The translations under genes were made by a program, and so were the position numbers. Shown here piece by piece: positions 1 to 14,250 of a DNA stretch of 64,000 nucleotides. Under the pieces are notes generated by a model. The model was not told the DNA's origin, did no database searches, and saw only the letters and a list, made by a program, of their open reading frames with translations. The stretch lies in the NCBI GenBank assembly GCA_963693315.1, contig OY856188.1, positions 221,947,517 to 222,011,516 on the forward strand. The letters are read 5' to 3'. Within the stretch, counting starts at the first letter, position 1. The number at the start of each line of letters is the position of its first letter. The DNA comes from Diogma glabrata. Its lineage: Eukaryota > Arthropoda > Insecta > Diptera > Cylindrotomidae.

Positions 1-1968
1 ACCCTGTTAAACCCTGAACAAAATACTCCCTCTCCTCTTTATGCGGAACCAAATATATTTGTTGACGGTCTAGATAAGCCATTTGAAGTTTCCGAAGTAA
101 AAGTTTTCTTAAAGGACGCTAAAGACAACAAAGCTCCTGGAGTAGATAGAATTCCATATGAATTCTATAAAAATGCTCCTGACACATTTTTGATAGCCCT
201 GGTTAAAACCTTTAATACTATTTTTGAAACGGGTAATATTCCGGAGTCTTTCTCTAAATCCATCATATTCCCTTTATTCAAAAAGGGTGATGTAAACCTT
301 GCATCCAACTATAGAGGCATTTCATTTATAAACTCAGTTGCTAAGATTTTTTGTGGTGTTCTTCTGAAACGCCTTGAACACTTTGTGAGAGAAGCAACTA
401 TTTTAAATGAGTATCAAGCGGGGTTTAGACAGGGATATTCAACAATGGATTGTATTTTCTCGTTGTGTAGCAGTATTAAAATTATATTAAACTCCCCAAG
501 ACAAAAAGTTTATGCTTTCTTTGTAGATTTCAGAGGTGCTTTTGACTCTATTGATCGCAAGGCCCTGTTTTATAAATTATTTAATGAAGGTATCTCTACA
601 AAATTTATAAAAATACTCAAAAGCATATATAAGAATACAGAAGCTGCCGTTTGGGATGGAAAAAATATTTCTCAATTCTTTAGTTCGAATATGGGGGTTA
701 AACAGGGATGCCTATTAAGTCCCTTGTTGTTCTCGCTATTTTTGAACGATCTTGCGGATTATCTTGAGGGAGGATTAGTGATAGGAGATTTTAATCTTAA
801 ACTTCTGATGTACGCGGATGATATTGTATTACTAGCTCAAACACCGGACAGTTTACAAAAAATGATCAATGCCCTCGAAAAGTATTGTGATCAATGGAAC
901 TTGTCGGTTAATCTAGACAAATCAAAAATCATGATATTTTGTAATGGTGGTAAAAGAGCAAATAATGAAATTTGGCATTACAAAAATACAGAAATAGAAA
1001 TTGTGAACAGATATAAATATCTGGGAGTTATACTAACACCTAAACTATCCTTCCAGCTACATCTAGTAGATAGAGCACAAGCTGCTAAACTAGGTATTAA
1101 TGCCGCTTGGTCAAATTTTGTTGCTCATAATTCCATTGCTATATCAGGTAAGATGAAGTTGTTTGAAGCATCAGCAAGATCTGTTCTATGCTATGGAGCA
1201 CAAGTTTTTGGTTACAATGAATACGAAGAGGTTGAAAAGGTACAGCGTTTCTTTTTTAAAAAACTGCTCTTCCTACCCCAGAATACCCCTAATTATATGT
1301 TTCAAGTAGAATTAAATGTTAAAAAACTCTATTCCTATACCTTAAAACTACATTTTAATTATATAATAAAAGTTCTTCAATTAGCAGATCAAAAGATTGT
1401 TAAAATATTGGCACTGAAAACAATTGAAATGCATACATTCTGGGTACCACAGTGGCAGATTATAGCTACCAAATGCGGAATTTTATCTAGATTAGATTTT
1501 GCTGATATTCAAAATCTAAAAAACATTACGAAAGAAATTTTAGAAAAAATAGATGTAATTGATTTGTCTGACGCATTAAATTTAGCCCGAGCTTCAAGCC
1601 ATCATGAGCATTACTGTTCACTTGAACATGAGGGTTTTTCTCGTTATTTTATTGATAAAAATACACCGCATAAAATAAGCATCATCTTTAAGGCAAGAGG
1701 AGCTCTTCTGAAGCTGAATGGAAATGCGTGGTCTAGCAATGCGTCTGATCAATGTTCATTATGTAACTTAGGCGAACAGGAAACTACCTTTCATCTCGTA
1801 GCACTGTGTCCCATTTTTATAGATCAAAGAAAAATATGGTTTAAGAGGGAATATCTTTCATTTAGTGAGTTCTTATATATACTGAACTGTGATGCTGATA
1901 ACTTGTACAACTATCTTCTTCGCGTGTTGAATTTTAGATGCGTTCTGATAAATGAATTTAATTTTTAA
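1..1968 (+). CDS. Non-LTR retrotransposon ORF2, reverse transcriptase to C-terminus (5' end outside window)
   Basis: The frame is open from base 1 and has no visible start, so the protein began upstream. Early residues include KAPGVDRIPYEFY (about 139-177), the usual entry to a LINE RT domain. Motif A reads VDFRGAFDS (Asp near 526), followed by GVKQGCLLSPLLF and the catalytic YADD near 810-821. A thumb region follows. Near the end (about 1756-1812) is a C-x2-C-x8-H-x4-C knuckle. These features fit an APE-type LINE of the I/R1-like assemblage; the clade is inferred. All visible catalytic residues are present and there is no internal stop, so the visible part is well preserved. The endonuclease half is not in the window. 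Confidence 0.88.
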   Translation, partial: TLLNPEQNTPSPLYAEPNIFVDGLDKPFEVSEVKVFLKDAKDNKAPGVDRIPYEFYKNAPDTFLIALVKTFNTIFETGNIPESFSKSIIFPLFKKGDVNLASNYRGISFINSVAKIFCGVLLKRLEHFVREATILNEYQAGFRQGYSTMDCIFSLCSSIKIILNSPRQKVYAFFVDFRGAFDSIDRKALFYKLFNEGISTKFIKILKSIYKNTEAAVWDGKNISQFFSSNMGVKQGCLLSPLLFSLFLNDLADYLEGGLVIGDFNLKLLMYADDIVLLAQTPDSLQKMINALEKYCDQWNLSVNLDKSKIMIFCNGGKRANNEIWHYKNTEIEIVNRYKYLGVILTPKLSFQLHLVDRAQAAKLGINAAWSNFVAHNSIAISGKMKLFEASARSVLCYGAQVFGYNEYEEVEKVQRFFFKKLLFLPQNTPNYMFQVELNVKKLYSYTLKLHFNYIIKVLQLADQKIVKILALKTIEMHTFWVPQWQIIATKCGILSRLDFADIQNLKNITKEILEKIDVIDLSDALNLARASSHHEHYCSLEHEGFSRYFIDKNTPHKISIIFKARGALLKLNGNAWSSNASDQCSLCNLGEQETTFHLVALCPIFIDQRKIWFKREYLSFSEFLYILNCDADNLYNYLLRVLNFRCVLINEFNF

Positions 1969-2301
1969 TTGTTTAGTATCTTAAATGTTTTTTAAAAATT
2001 GATAAACACATACTAACACTTTGTTTTGTCCTTTTTATTATATTTCTATGTTATCTTCTCTTAATATTTTAGTTTCTCGATATATATTTTCTATAAATTA
2101 TTAATTTTATTTTAAAAATCACTATAATATTACACACAACTTAAATTTAAATAAACACGTAAAATAATAAGCAACCTGGCAGACGGCTAAGGCCATTGTC
2201 TAGATGATTTGTTGAGTTGAATCTATAAAAAAATTATCAATGTATTGTATTTTAAACTTTTTATACTCAATAAACGTCTTTATTATTATTATTATTATTA
2301 T
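1969..2301 (+). other. 3' UTR and (TTA)n tail of the first LINE
   Basis: AT-rich sequence follows the ORF stop. An AATAAA signal lies at about 2269-2274, followed at once by a run of about eight TTA units to 2301. A short microsatellite instead of poly(A) is a common LINE 3' end. The slightly GC-richer segment at about 2172-2200 is the only distinctive part. Confidence 0.7.
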
Positions 2302-3846
2302 ACTTAGTAGCCAAATACTAAGTAACCTAATACTTTTGATACTAATTTTTTTTTTTTGTTTTTTTTTCATAAAGATTTTTTCTAATTTGAATTTGAATTG
2401 TTTATTGTTAAATTCTTACTTGTTCATTGAATTATTTTATGTTTAATTTTTTCGAATTTGAGTAGCTTCAAAAACTGTTTTGTTTTATATTTTTGTTAAT
2501 CATTTTTCTTTAGTATATATTTTTCAAGCTCTTGATAATGGTGTAACAACCGAAATTAATCGAGCAAAAATATATATATACATATATATTTTGTTTAAAT
2601 AAAAATAAAAATAAAACAATAATTATAATTTGTATTTATTGCGAAACTTAGAACAAGTAAAATAAAATATTTAAAATAATAAATAAATTATGTTTATAAT
2701 AACATTCCTGAATGATAAAGATTAACACTACTAAATATCGAAATTTATTTGACCTTTGAAAAAACTCAATTTCTCAACATTTTATTTTATGGAGTTAATC
2801 GTGTTGTGCAGTGAACGGCTCAATTATTCCTCACACCTAATAATAAGTATTTTAGCACTTTCGTAAATAATGAAAATATAATTTTTGTTCGTTTGTTAAC
2901 TGAGTTCATTTTTGAATTTTTTTAGTTTCTTCCTAAAATAATAATAATAAATTAAAAAATAATAAGCGTTTTGATTTTATTTTAATAATAATAAATAATT
3001 AATGAATGCAAAAACTTCTTTGCAACTATAGGTTAGTTTATTTGAAATTTTAATTCGTGTTAAACAGAATTCTGTTGAAATTTAGTTTAGTTGTGAGTTG
3101 TAGACTAAAAAAGTTCTAAATGTGGCTCAACAATATTGAATAGATTTTCAATTTCATGTCAAAAATAAATAAAAGCTATATTTTTTAATGCAAAGCATAT
3201 GTGATTTTTATATAGTTTTAAGAAAATTCATTGAAAATAAATTTCTGAGCAGCCCTGAATAATAAATATCCAATACGCAATCCAATGATATATGATAAAC
3301 AATGTTTCACCAAATCAAAATTTTTATTTATTCACCATTTGCTTATTAATTGGAAGTTTGCCGAGCGCATTTAAAGAAGATGGACGTGGATAAAACTCTC
3401 CGTCGTGATAAATATATATATATTTTTTTTTACTTTAATAATTTACCATATTTAAAGTGTCTTATTACTCAATAAAAGTTATCTAAAATGTGTTTCAAAC
3501 CAAGTGCTTCAATAATATATAATATATGATACATAATAATATATAATAATGGTGGTATTTTAAAAACAATTTAATTTTTCTAATTAAAAGATTGAAAAAT
3601 CAGGAAAATAATTTTTTTTCTCTTGAAATTCTCGTAATTTATGGTTTTCAATTCGATACAACATTGTTGTGTCGTTGTTTATTTTTATTACTTTTTTTTC
3701 ATTTAAAATTAAAATGAAATTAAACCGTAGTGATTTTAGTCGATGAAAATTATTAACATTTTTAAAAAGGTTATAGAATTTATCTGATTTCTGTAGTGTT
3801 AAATTAAGAAACGATCTAATCAACAAGTCGTGGTATATAAGCCGTA
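2302..3846. other. AT-rich non-coding stretch
   Basis: No supported gene. It contains T-runs, short TA runs and the hammerhead-like motif listed separately. A 22-base segment at about 3333-3354 recurs at about 7434-7455, next to the first SINE copy. Confidence 0.6.
2531..2562 (+). other. Hammerhead-like three-way-junction motif (degenerate)
   Basis: The order matches a hammerhead ribozyme: GCTC, then TTGATAA (consensus CTGATGA), a GGT/ACC stem II, GAAA, a two-base-pair stem III, ATC, and GAGC closing stem I. C3 and G8 of the consensus core are U and A here, so catalysis is doubtful. A similar arrangement occurs twice in the palindrome near 10.1 and 10.6 kb. Such motifs are known in Penelope-like elements. 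This is a motif reading only. Confidence 0.3.
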
Positions 3847-3929
3847 TTCGATTTGACTGAAACAACTGAAGCAACTGAAAAATTAAATGCAATTGTTGTT
3901 GTTTTTTCAGTTGTTTCAGTCAAATCGAA
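3847..3929. repeat. Perfect 24-bp inverted repeat (hairpin)
   Basis: Arms 3847-3870 and 3906-3929 are perfect reverse complements (core GACTGAAACAACTGAA) around a 35-base loop. It may be a small foldback element or a transcribed hairpin. The short plus-strand frame across it is not supported as a gene. Confidence 0.75.
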
Positions 3930-5242
<1,313 letters not shown>

Positions 5243-5319
5243 CAATACCACATAAATTAGTATGTTGGACATAAGGTGAAAACTTCTTAATATGTATGTT
5301 TGCTGTTAATAAATATATG

Positions 5320-6300
<981 letters not shown>

Positions 6301-7080
6301 CGATGGTGAATGGTCGTCTTATCAACACTTGTTATAAGTGACAGTGTGATTTTAAACTAAATTAATCTCTTAAATGATAAATATATAAGTATAAACTAAA
6401 TGTAGTGAAAACATTAATTGTAATAATCAGTTTTATATCTAATATAATAGTTTTAAAGTGTTGGTTTTAATAATTAAACTCTAAGGTAAGATTGCTTTCA
6501 AAAATGGAAAGATGTGGGCGACCAAGATGAAATCTTCCCTAAATGTAAAATTTATTAACTCTGATTTTTACTAGAAAACTAAATAAAGGTGTTATTGTGC
6601 TATTCGATTTTGTGTAAAATTTAAACCTACTTAGAGCTTTAACTAGCGAAATTTAGTTATTATTTCAAATTCAGTTTAAAATTTCATTTGTTGACATAAT
6701 TTTATGTGATAGATTTATCTCTTTCTATTTATCCAAACATTATCCATAAAATCCAATAAGATTTTTGAACGATATCAACGAGCAGGGTTAATTGTTTTTG
6801 TTAAATTAATTCTTGTGTTTCAAGAAAAATTCAAAACATTCTTGCGTTAATTATATTATATAAAATAATGTTTTATAAAATTTAAATAAATACATTTCAA
6901 ATAAAAACATCAAGTGAAAGATAATATTTTTATCCAATTCAATCCCAATACTTTTTTATATGAAATTCACTCAATTTTCAAAGGGGTTTTTTGTTTTTAT
7001 ATATATGTACATAATATAAATGTTTTTAACCATAAATAACCATAAATAATTTTAACCATAAATATAATAACATGAATTCA
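6301..7080. other. AT-rich non-coding stretch
   Basis: I see no coding frame, boundary or strong repeat here. Confidence 0.5.
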
Positions 7081-7437
7081 GATTGGAGAGTGCAGAGGAC
7101 TACAATTTAGTCATCATCCTATTATACTAATAAATTACATGAATAACAGGTTTCCGACTGGAGATTGCAGGCGAGAAATTTTAGATACGGGATTGCTGAT
7201 TGGCGATTGCAGATTATATGTATAAGTGATTGTCCTTGTGATTGTCTCCTAACAGTAGTAGCTAGATACGATTTGCCAGGTGTCTGTAACCGGGTCGTTC
7301 ACTCCTAACTTACAATTACCTACCTATCCTTACCTATTGTTATATGTAAAACGACTGTAGGAAGTGGCCCGGCCGTAATCCGGGAGTCTCGCCTAGTGCT
7401 TGGTCCTACAGTCCAATCAATCAATCAATCAATTCAC
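7081..7437 (+). mobile_element. tRNA-derived SINE, 5'-truncated copy
   Basis: The body (GTATCTAGC-type segment, CCGGGTCGTTCACTCC, GGCCCGGCCGTAATCCGG) and a (CAAT)n tail at 7417-7435 match the fuller reverse-strand copy at 10725-11150 with few differences. The tRNA-like head is missing here and the first 100 bases diverge. The orientation is set by the tail. Confidence 0.8.
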
Positions 7438-7834
7438 CATTTGCTTATTAATTGACATTTTATTTTGTGAATAATTAAGAGTTTGAGTGCATTTTTTATA
7501 TCAAGTAGTGAAAAAAATAGTATATAAACCTCGGTGAAGAAAATTTTCTCCATTTCGGTGCTTAATTCGGTGCTTAAATTAATATCCACCTCAATGTAGA
7601 AAATTTACTTTATCACCTCGGTATATAATGTACTATTATTCAACTACTGTTATATTGGATATAACACTTTATATTTTAAATAAACCTCATTCTGTTGTTA
7701 AGAAAATGTTATCGTGTAGTTGTCCCAATCACAGTGAAATTGTTTGCAAATAATTTTTCTTTGCATGAACAATCAACTACCAACTTCGAGATGAGGTTGT
7801 CATGAACTTCAATTTTTTTTTAGTGCAAGGCAGC
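7438..7834. other. AT-rich non-coding stretch
   Basis: It holds a weak imperfect inverted repeat (about 7501-7550 against 7590-7648, sharing a CCTCGGT core). Nothing else is supported. Confidence 0.45.
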
Positions 7835-8550
7835 CATATTGGCCCTTAGAAACAAACGTAGATTATTTAATATTTGGATCCATAACAAAAGACCCTTAAA
7901 TCGTTCCCAATATCCAAAGGCCAATAAAATATCAAACCCAGATAATCGAAAACAAAAAAATAAAAATTTACAAAACGAAAGCGGCAAAAATTTCTTCCAT
8001 GTCCATTTCTGACAAAAGTTTTTACCGTGCCATTAATTTCTTAAGGTCTGGTACCAAATCTTCTGTTTCTCCTACTGTTGATGGTGATTTAATCGTCACT
8101 GACCCAACAAGAAAAGCCACATTGTCTGAATAACGCTTTGCTTTGAACTTGACCGTTTTGAAAACAGCTAAAAATACCCCAAATTCAGTCTTTATAGGAG
8201 TTAATATGTAAGATCTTTATTAAAAATTGTCAAAAAAGTGGTTAAATATCAACAAAGCCGAAAATAAGCAGCCCGTCCCAAAAAAAGGACAAAACGTAAA
8301 ATTTCTAATTATAGACCAATAGCCTTATTTCCAGTCGTATCTAAAATATACGAGCATTATATTAATCAGATGCATTAGACATCTTAAAAGCATTTGATCG
8401 AATCTGGCATACCAACCGGATCAACGAAGTCGTAAAGCTGATTCAAACGTTTCTCACCTTCCGATTCATTTCGGGATTCGGAACGATATTTCACTAAGTA
8501 TGTGTGACGAACAATCAGACGAATGGGAGTCACAGTTTTCAAAGTGATTA
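7835..8550 (+). pseudogene. Decayed fragment of the same LINE family as 21911-24934
   Basis: Broken frames match the 1007-residue LINE protein in order: RNKRRLFNIWIHNKRP; then ISNYRPIALFPVVSKIYEHY; then an ILKAFDR/W-like piece of RT motif A; and finally SMCDE near 8490-8510. Stops, frameshifts and internal deletions (for example between the YEHYIN-like and AFDR-like pieces) show it is dead. It lies in the opposite orientation to the intact copy. Confidence 0.75.
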
Positions 8551-9785
8551 TAGTGACAGCAGAGAGATTTTTTTCTGTACATCATACAACTGGAATGCAT
8601 CATACAATCGAATGAATCATTAGTCTAGAGGTTCAATCAACAAATGTTCAAAAAAAAGAGCTCATTAACACCTCAGAATGCATGTTGTTTTGGGACCAAG
8701 GATTTAAAATGAATATATGTGTTGTTATGACAGGTATTGTAATTCCTATAACACAACATTTTTTATTGAAAAAAAAAAATTAAAATTGGACCCTCTCCCT
8801 TCCCTAAAACTTTTTCTGTGCGCTCCCTGGTATAGGTAATGCATTAGCTTTCTCTCTGTTTGTTCTGACAACTTTTCATTAATTTATTTTGATCAATCAA
8901 GTATATTATTTAAGGAGTGTATACTTTACTTGAGGTAATCTAGAATTTTAAATATGATAAGTAATGATTTGAATTTAAATTTACCTCACAACAGTAATCA
9001 TAAGTGCCATAAATAAAGGAAAATTACGAAATCAAAAAACGCAAATCTATTTAGGTGCCTCACAAAAAGTACAATTTCCTTTTTCAATTCCCATTAAATC
9101 AATTCCTGTAGAATATTTTATTATTTATCTTTTCCGTATTCATTTTAGTTTACTGAACTTATTTTCTTAACAAAAGATTTTTGCATTACAAATCACTTTC
9201 ATAAATTAAATTTCCTTCTTTTCAATTCAAACAAAATAAATACATACATACAACTTATTCTTCTTTTTCAAAAGGCAAAAAATACTTATCACCTTCGAAG
9301 GTAAAAATGATAAAGCATTGAAAACTGTTCTACGTAAACCATTAAAGCTTCATAAATATAAAATAAGATACAACATCTAAGCTTTATTTATTGTAAAGGA
9401 AAATGTTGATCTTTTGTTATCGGTTAATGGTATTTGTGGATAAAAATGAATTAAAAAATAGAATTGGAAGGTTAAATTTTTTTGTTGAATTTCATTATAG
9501 AATGTGAAATTTTTTTGGGAAATGTCATCTCGATTAATTAAACAACATGAGGAAAATGAAATGAAAATTTCATCAATTTATAACGACAAATTATTTAATT
9601 TTATTTTTCTTCAATTTCTGTAAAAACTGTTACACATATGCTCCTTGTCTAAAATCACATTGATATTTTCATATATGTTATTATTGTTCATTTATTAGAT
9701 GATGGCAAACAGACCGAGGCCCAATTCTTGCCCAGAAAGAATTCAGTTATATTATACAATAAGAATACAGTTAGAATATACAATA
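8551..9785. other. AT-rich non-coding stretch
   Basis: No supported coding region. A slightly GC-richer patch at about 8795-8870 has no recognisable content. Confidence 0.5.
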
Positions 9786-10672
<887 letters not shown>

Positions 10673-10724
10673 AACAATATAAAGCCTAAAAAACAAAAAA
10701 CAAAACATATATATATATATATAT

Positions 10725-11150
10725 TGATTGATTGATTGATTGATTGGACTGTAGGACCAAGCACTAGGCGAGACTCCCGGATTACGGCCGGGCCACTTCC
10801 TACAGCCGTTTTACATCTAACATTAGGTAAGGATAGGTAGGTAATTATAAGTTAGGAGTGAACGACCCGGTTACAGACACCTGGCAAATCGTATCTAGCT
10901 ACTACTTTTTACGAGACAATCACAAGGACAATCACTTATACATATAATCTGCAATCGCCAATCAGCAATCCCGTATCTAAAATTCCTCGCTTAAACTAAC
11001 TTATGAACTACCCAACACCAATACTTAACATCTAAATCGGCTCTGTAATTCTCATCCAGAAAATCCATATTGGATTTGACTGGATTCGAACCGTCGACCC
11101 TAACAATGTAAGACTAGTGCGTTAACACACTCGGCTATACATCGCCTAAA
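10725..11150 (-). mobile_element. tRNA-derived SINE with (CAAT)n tail, near full length
   Basis: Read on the minus strand, the 5' end is tRNA-like: an A-box type TAGCCGAGTGTG (11126-11137) and a perfect B-box GGTTCGAATCC (11082-11092). The A-box resembles those of Ser/Leu tRNAs. A GC-richer body shared with 7081-7437 follows, ending in (CAAT)n at 10725-10745. A Pol III head, a unique body and a short-repeat tail define a SINE. The partner LINE is not identified. Confidence 0.85.
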
Positions 11151-11602
<452 letters not shown>

Positions 11603-11874
11603 TGTGCTATTAATAAAAAGAAGTTATTATGTAAAATTTGAGCTCAAAAAGTTACAGCTACAAAAAATTGTAAACATTTTCTTTTGTTAAATAACTATTT
11701 ATCTTAAAAAAAAATTAATCTTAATAAAACAGTTTAATAAGCAAATTTAAAATGCAGATTCAAATATAAATCTTACAAAAACGTTTCTGTTTCAAGGAAA
11801 TAGTTTTTACTAAACTTGTTAATCATATTTGTTTGTTAATGAAAAGTGAAAATCGAATTTTTACAAAACTACTC

Positions 11875-11887
11875 GGCTAAGCTTTCT
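11875..11887. repeat. Target-site duplication, LINE 3' side
   Basis: GGCTAAGCTTTCT, identical to 14238-14250. The pair brackets the LINE exactly. Confidence 0.88.
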
Positions 11888-14237
11888 CTCTCTCTCTGGC
11901 GTTTACATCCCATGGAGGGATTTTGCCGTCTGTGCAATCAGCTTCCAATCGTCTCGTTCCATGACCAGTTGACCCCAGTTTCGACATCCTATATCACGAA
12001 GGTCTTGGATGATGTCATCACGCCAGCGTTGTCTAGGTCTTCCTCTTCGACGAACACCAGCTGGTTGTTGTTGGGACGCTTTTTTAATCATTCTATCTAA
12101 TGGTGCCCTTTCTACATGACCAAACCATCTAATCCGGTTAGATTTAATGAATCCGATTACATCGCAGCCTCCAAGAAGCTGTCTGATTTCATGATTCATT
12201 CGGATTCTATACTGATTTTCAGCAACTTTACATGGACCATAAATTGTTCGTATGACTTTCCTCTCGAATGTTGATAAAATTCTACAATCGGAGGAAGTCA
12301 GTGTCCAGCTTTCGCTTCCAAAGGTAAGCACAGGTCGAATTAATGCTTTGTAAAGTGTGAGTTTGCACGACTGTGAAAGATGTTTAGATCGCAAAAGTTT
12401 TGAGTATGCGTAGAAAACTCTGTATGCGGCTGAGACACGAGCTTTAATATCTGCCTGCATGTCATTTGACGATGTTATTACAGACCCGAGGTATTTGAAG
12501 TTTTCTACACGTTCCACTTCATAGTCGCCAGTATTCAGATTGCCGGGAGGTATATTCCTGGATGTTGTTAAAAGTTTAGTCTTGCCGGTGTTAATGCATA
12601 ATCCAAGTCGTTTAGCATTTCTTTCAAGCTGAGAGAGACTATCCTTGATATCGCTTGTTCTACATCCGAGAAGCACAATATCATCTGCATAGCCAAGAAT
12701 TTGACTAGATTTGTTAAATATACAGTTTTGTGTCTCAATGCGGCTTTTTCTTATCGCGTACTCAAGCGCCAAATTAAATAGTACGGGCGCAAGTGCATCA
12801 CCTTGTCGAACACCTGATGTTATATCAAAAGAGTCAGAAACAGACCCTTCGATTACTATTCTACAGTTTGATCCCGATTTTGTGAGTTTGCACAGAGAAA
12901 CAAGTTTCTCTGGAATACCAAGGCATATGAGTGCAGACCAGAGGTTGTCGCGGATGATGCTATCATATGCTTGCTTGAAACCAACGTAGAGCTGGTGAAT
13001 GCTGATGTTGTACTCCCAACATTTTTCCAGAATCATCCTTAAGGTAAAACATTGATCTGTGGTTGAACGGTTGGGACGAAAACCACACTGATAGTCGCCG
13101 ATGATAGATTCGGCAAACGGGATGAGCCGAGCGAGTACGACATTAGCTAGTATTTTATATGCAGTGTTCAACAGTGCGATTCCACGATAATTTGCACACT
13201 TTAGGCGGTCACCTTTTTTATGTAGCGGAACAATGAGAGCTGTTTTCCATTCAGCAGGTAGTTCTTCTTGGTCCCAGATTGCAAGAATCAGATCATATAT
13301 ACGTGAGACCAGAGCTGCTCCTCCATTCTTGAGTAGTTCTGCAGGGATTCCATCGATACCTGGTGATTTGCCATTTTTTAATTTTTTGATGGCAGCTTCC
13401 ACTTCTTCTATTGTTGGGTAAGGGACAAAAATCTCCTCACTTGACGGAGCAATTGCTCGAATGGGATGAACTTCGTTCGTCCTATTCAGTAGGTCTTGAA
13501 AGTGGGATCGCCATACTTCCAGCACATCACGTTCACTTGTTGTAAGCTCGTTGTTTCCATTTTTGATGGCTGTAGATCTTGGGTGGAAATCTTTGGTCAG
13601 ATTTCGCGCATTGGCAAAACGCTCTTTCGAATTTCCATTAGCCGCATGTTGGTTGATGTTTTCGATACAGCTCTTCATGTGTTCGCGTTTCTTTTTCCGT
13701 AGAAGTTTTGCTGAGGCTTTTCTGGCGCATAGATAATCAGTTTGGGAGCTTCGGGTGTTTCTTGTTAACCATTTTTCTCGCAGTTTTTGTTTGTGCTCAA
13801 TGCTTTCGCGGCACTCGTCATCAAACCATTCGTTACGTGATTTCGGTGGTCGTTTTCCGATTGTAGTTTGTGCTGCGGATATGATGGTTGATTGAAGCGT
13901 TTGCCATTCTTCTTGTATGTTTAATGGCATCTCAGATGGGATGTCATGCTCTTCTATGTTTTGCGTTACAATTTCCTGATATCTATTCAGTGTTTCCAGG
14001 TGTTTAAATGCTTCGACATTCCAGCGCACGGTCTTTTTTGCTTGCCTATTAAATGTAGATGATAATTTGCACTTATACTTAAAGATGACAAGCATATGAT
14101 CGGTGTCCATATCAGTACCTCTGTATAATCGAACGTCAGTTACACTTGTAGAGTGTCTCTTAGAAATCATGACGTGATCGATTTGATTTTCAGTTCTTCC
14201 ATCATTTGATTTCCACGTTGAGTAAGCTTTCCACGTT
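11888..14237 (-). mobile_element. RTE-like LINE, 5'-truncated insertion
   Basis: A 2350-bp insertion bounded by a 13-bp duplication. The 3' end lies a few bases beyond the ORF stop and finishes in (AG)n-rich sequence (CTCTCTCTCT on the plus strand near 11884-11897), as expected for RTE-type elements with very short 3' ends. The 5' end cuts into the endonuclease domain, so reverse transcription stopped early. It sits within the last codons of the gene remnant at 14250-14778. Confidence 0.85.
11903..14222 (-). CDS. Endonuclease/reverse transcriptase of an RTE-like LINE (N-truncated, motif A mutated)
   Basis: The frame runs uninterrupted from TWKSNDGRTENQIDH (end of the endonuclease, just upstream of the first Met at 14170) through a DTDH endonuclease signature, an RT domain and a C-terminal part ending SLHGM. 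RT landmarks counted from Met 14170: KKLKNGKSPGIDGIPAELL near 264-281, TSGVRQGDALAPVLF near 451, and YADD near 494-497. Motif A reads YVGFKQAYDS, so the first catalytic Asp is Gly (about residue 397, GGT codon at 12980-12982), most simply one A-to-G change. The C-terminus has the RRRGRPRQRW signature common in this group. The frame looks young but the enzyme should be inactive. Confidence 0.85.
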
Positions 14238-14250
14238 GGCTAAGCTTTCT
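14238..14250. repeat. Target-site duplication, LINE 5' side
   Basis: Identical 13 bp to 11875-11887. On the minus strand it encodes the KESLA end of the interrupted gene. Confidence 0.88.

Noticed and set aside
11060..11140. A functional tRNA gene on the minus strand
   Set aside because: The boxes are good, but the acceptor and anticodon arms do not pair and the sequence continues into the shared SINE body and tail.
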